From a bacterium (lineage in GTDB: Bacteria > Verrucomicrobiota > Verrucomicrobiia > Limisphaerales > UBA11358), in assembly GCA_021781185.1 (NCBI GenBank), contig JAJXXI010000414.1, positions 1 to 6,210 on the forward strand: DNA of 6,210 nt. The letters are read 5' to 3'. This document shows, one piece after another, positions 5,271-6,210 of this stretch. The first letter of the stretch is position 1. Every line of letters begins with the position of its first letter. Under the pieces are notes generated by a model, which was given only the letters and a program-made list of their open reading frames with translations, did not search any database and was not told the DNA's origin. The position numbers were made by a program, and so were the translations under genes.

Positions 5271-6210
5271 TTAAAACCGGCCACGCACTCGGCCCTTTTT
5301 CAGGAATCCGTCATAGTGGCGCATCATCAAATGCGATTCAATCTGGCGCATGGTATCCAGCAGGACACCCACCGCGATCAAGATGCTCGTGCCACCAAAG
5401 AATTGCGCGACCTGTTGGTTAATATTCAGCACGTCCGGCCTGGCTATGATGATCGGAAGCGTGGCTATGATCGTCAGGAAAATTGCGCCAGCGAGTGTGA
5501 TCCGGCTCATCGCATTGTGCAGATAGTCTGCTGTTCCCTGCCCGGGACGAACACCGGGAATATAGCCGCCATTTTTCTTCAAATCGTCGGCAATCTGGAT
5601 TTCGTTGAACTGCGTCGCTACCCAAAAATAAGAGAAGAACAAGATCATCAGTGAGTAAAAGGCCATATACAAAAAATGGCCATAATCAATCTGCGTGGCG
5701 AAAGAACGCAGGAAATCCTGAAGCACAGGAACCTTGATGGTGCTCGCCAGCCACAGGAGAACCGGACGCGGAAACATCAGGATGGACTGCGCAAAAATTA
5801 TAGGCATGACACCGGAATAGTTTACGCGCAGCGGCATAAAGGAGGTGCCCCCGGCATACATCTTTCGCCCAACCGCACGCTGTGCATATTGCACAGGAAT
5901 CTTGCGCTGCGCCTGGGTGATGGCGATAACCCCGCCAATAACCAAAAGCAGCAAAAGGATGAGAACGGGGGCGGTAGTGGTAAGGTTGTGCTGCGCCTCA
6001 ACAGTTCCCCCGTGAGTCGAAAACATGTCAACCAATCCCTGCACCGCGTTGGGTAGTCGCGCCAAAATGCCGACAGTAATGATGAGCGAAACGCCGTTGC
6101 CAATACCGCGATCGGTGATTTGCTCGCCCAACCACATCAGCAACATGGTGCCTGCGGTCATCACCAGCACGGTTTGGGTGAAATACCAGAAGTGGTTGTC
6201 AACCTGAACC
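5271..6210 (-). CDS. secY: Protein translocase subunit SecY, C-terminal part
   Basis: SecY forms the protein-conducting channel of the inner membrane with SecE and SecG. The frame is open from the right edge to the TAA at 5271-5273, giving 313 visible codons of an expected 430-500; the 5' end lies outside the window. GTMLLMWLGEQITDRGIGNG, the transmembrane 4-5 junction, is nearly universal in SecY. Further hydrophobic segments (VLILLLLLVIGGVIAIT, GVMPIIFAQSILMFP, FLYMAFYSLMILFFSYFW, ITLAGAIFLTIIATLPIII, GGTSILIAVGVLLDTM) match transmembrane helices 6 to 10. The C5 loop carries DDLKKNGGYIPGVRPG, whose Arg corresponds to E. coli R357, needed for SecA action. The tail FLKKGRVRGRF is typical. map follows after 5 bases. 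Confidence 0.98.
   Translation of the reverse strand, partial: VQVDNHFWYFTQTVLVMTAGTMLLMWLGEQITDRGIGNGVSLIITVGILARLPNAVQGLVDMFSTHGGTVEAQHNLTTTAPVLILLLLLVIGGVIAITQAQRKIPVQYAQRAVGRKMYAGGTSFMPLRVNYSGVMPIIFAQSILMFPRPVLLWLASTIKVPVLQDFLRSFATQIDYGHFLYMAFYSLMILFFSYFWVATQFNEIQIADDLKKNGGYIPGVRPGQGTADYLHNAMSRITLAGAIFLTIIATLPIIIARPDVLNINQQVAQFFGGTSILIAVGVLLDTMRQIESHLMMRHYDGFLKKGRVRGRF

Overview
The window carries the distal end of the bacterial spc/alpha ribosomal-protein cluster on the minus strand. In transcription order it reads secY (3' part only), map, infA, rpmJ, rpsM, rpsK, rpsD, rpoA, rplQ. At the left end a separate two-gene plus-strand unit runs toward it: a GNAT-family N-acetyltransferase (5' end cut by the window) followed by a small zinc-ribbon protein with a C-terminal membrane segment. 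The two units converge on an intergenic region of about 130 bases that holds a clear intrinsic terminator at the rplQ end.

The gene order, the C+ L36, the rpoA/rplQ pairing and the alanine/lysine/proline/glutamate-rich extensions on S11 and L17 indicate a bacterium of moderate to slightly high GC. My best guess is Verrucomicrobiota or a related PVC lineage (Pedosphaera-like). That rests on the general look of the S11, alpha and IF-1 proteins, not on any search, and is moderate to low confidence. No rRNA, tRNA, CRISPR array, mobile element or phage gene is visible.

Layout: 1-589 GNAT (+); 593-856 zinc-ribbon/TM protein (+); 857-986 convergent intergenic region with a terminator at 941-968; 987-1412 rplQ (-); 1422-2435 rpoA (-); 2436-2522 structured spacer; 2523-3131 rpsD (-); 3164-3751 rpsK (-); 3767-4162 rpsM (-); 4175-4288 rpmJ (-); 4298-4519 infA (-); 4483-5265 map (-); 5271-6210 secY (-, partial). 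All minus-strand gaps are 5 to 87 bases, and map overlaps infA by 37 bases, so the block very probably forms one transcription unit whose promoter lies beyond the right edge.

The products belong to gene expression and protein export: the SecY channel, methionine removal from new proteins (Map), initiation (IF-1), 30S assembly (S13, S11, S4), 50S parts (L36, L17) and the RNA polymerase alpha subunit. I found no previously undescribed system. The points worth a second look are the long S11 N-terminal extension, a mixture of Shine-Dalgarno and non-Shine-Dalgarno leaders in one operon, a nested stem-loop between rpsD and rpoA, and an IF-1 with a divergent central loop.
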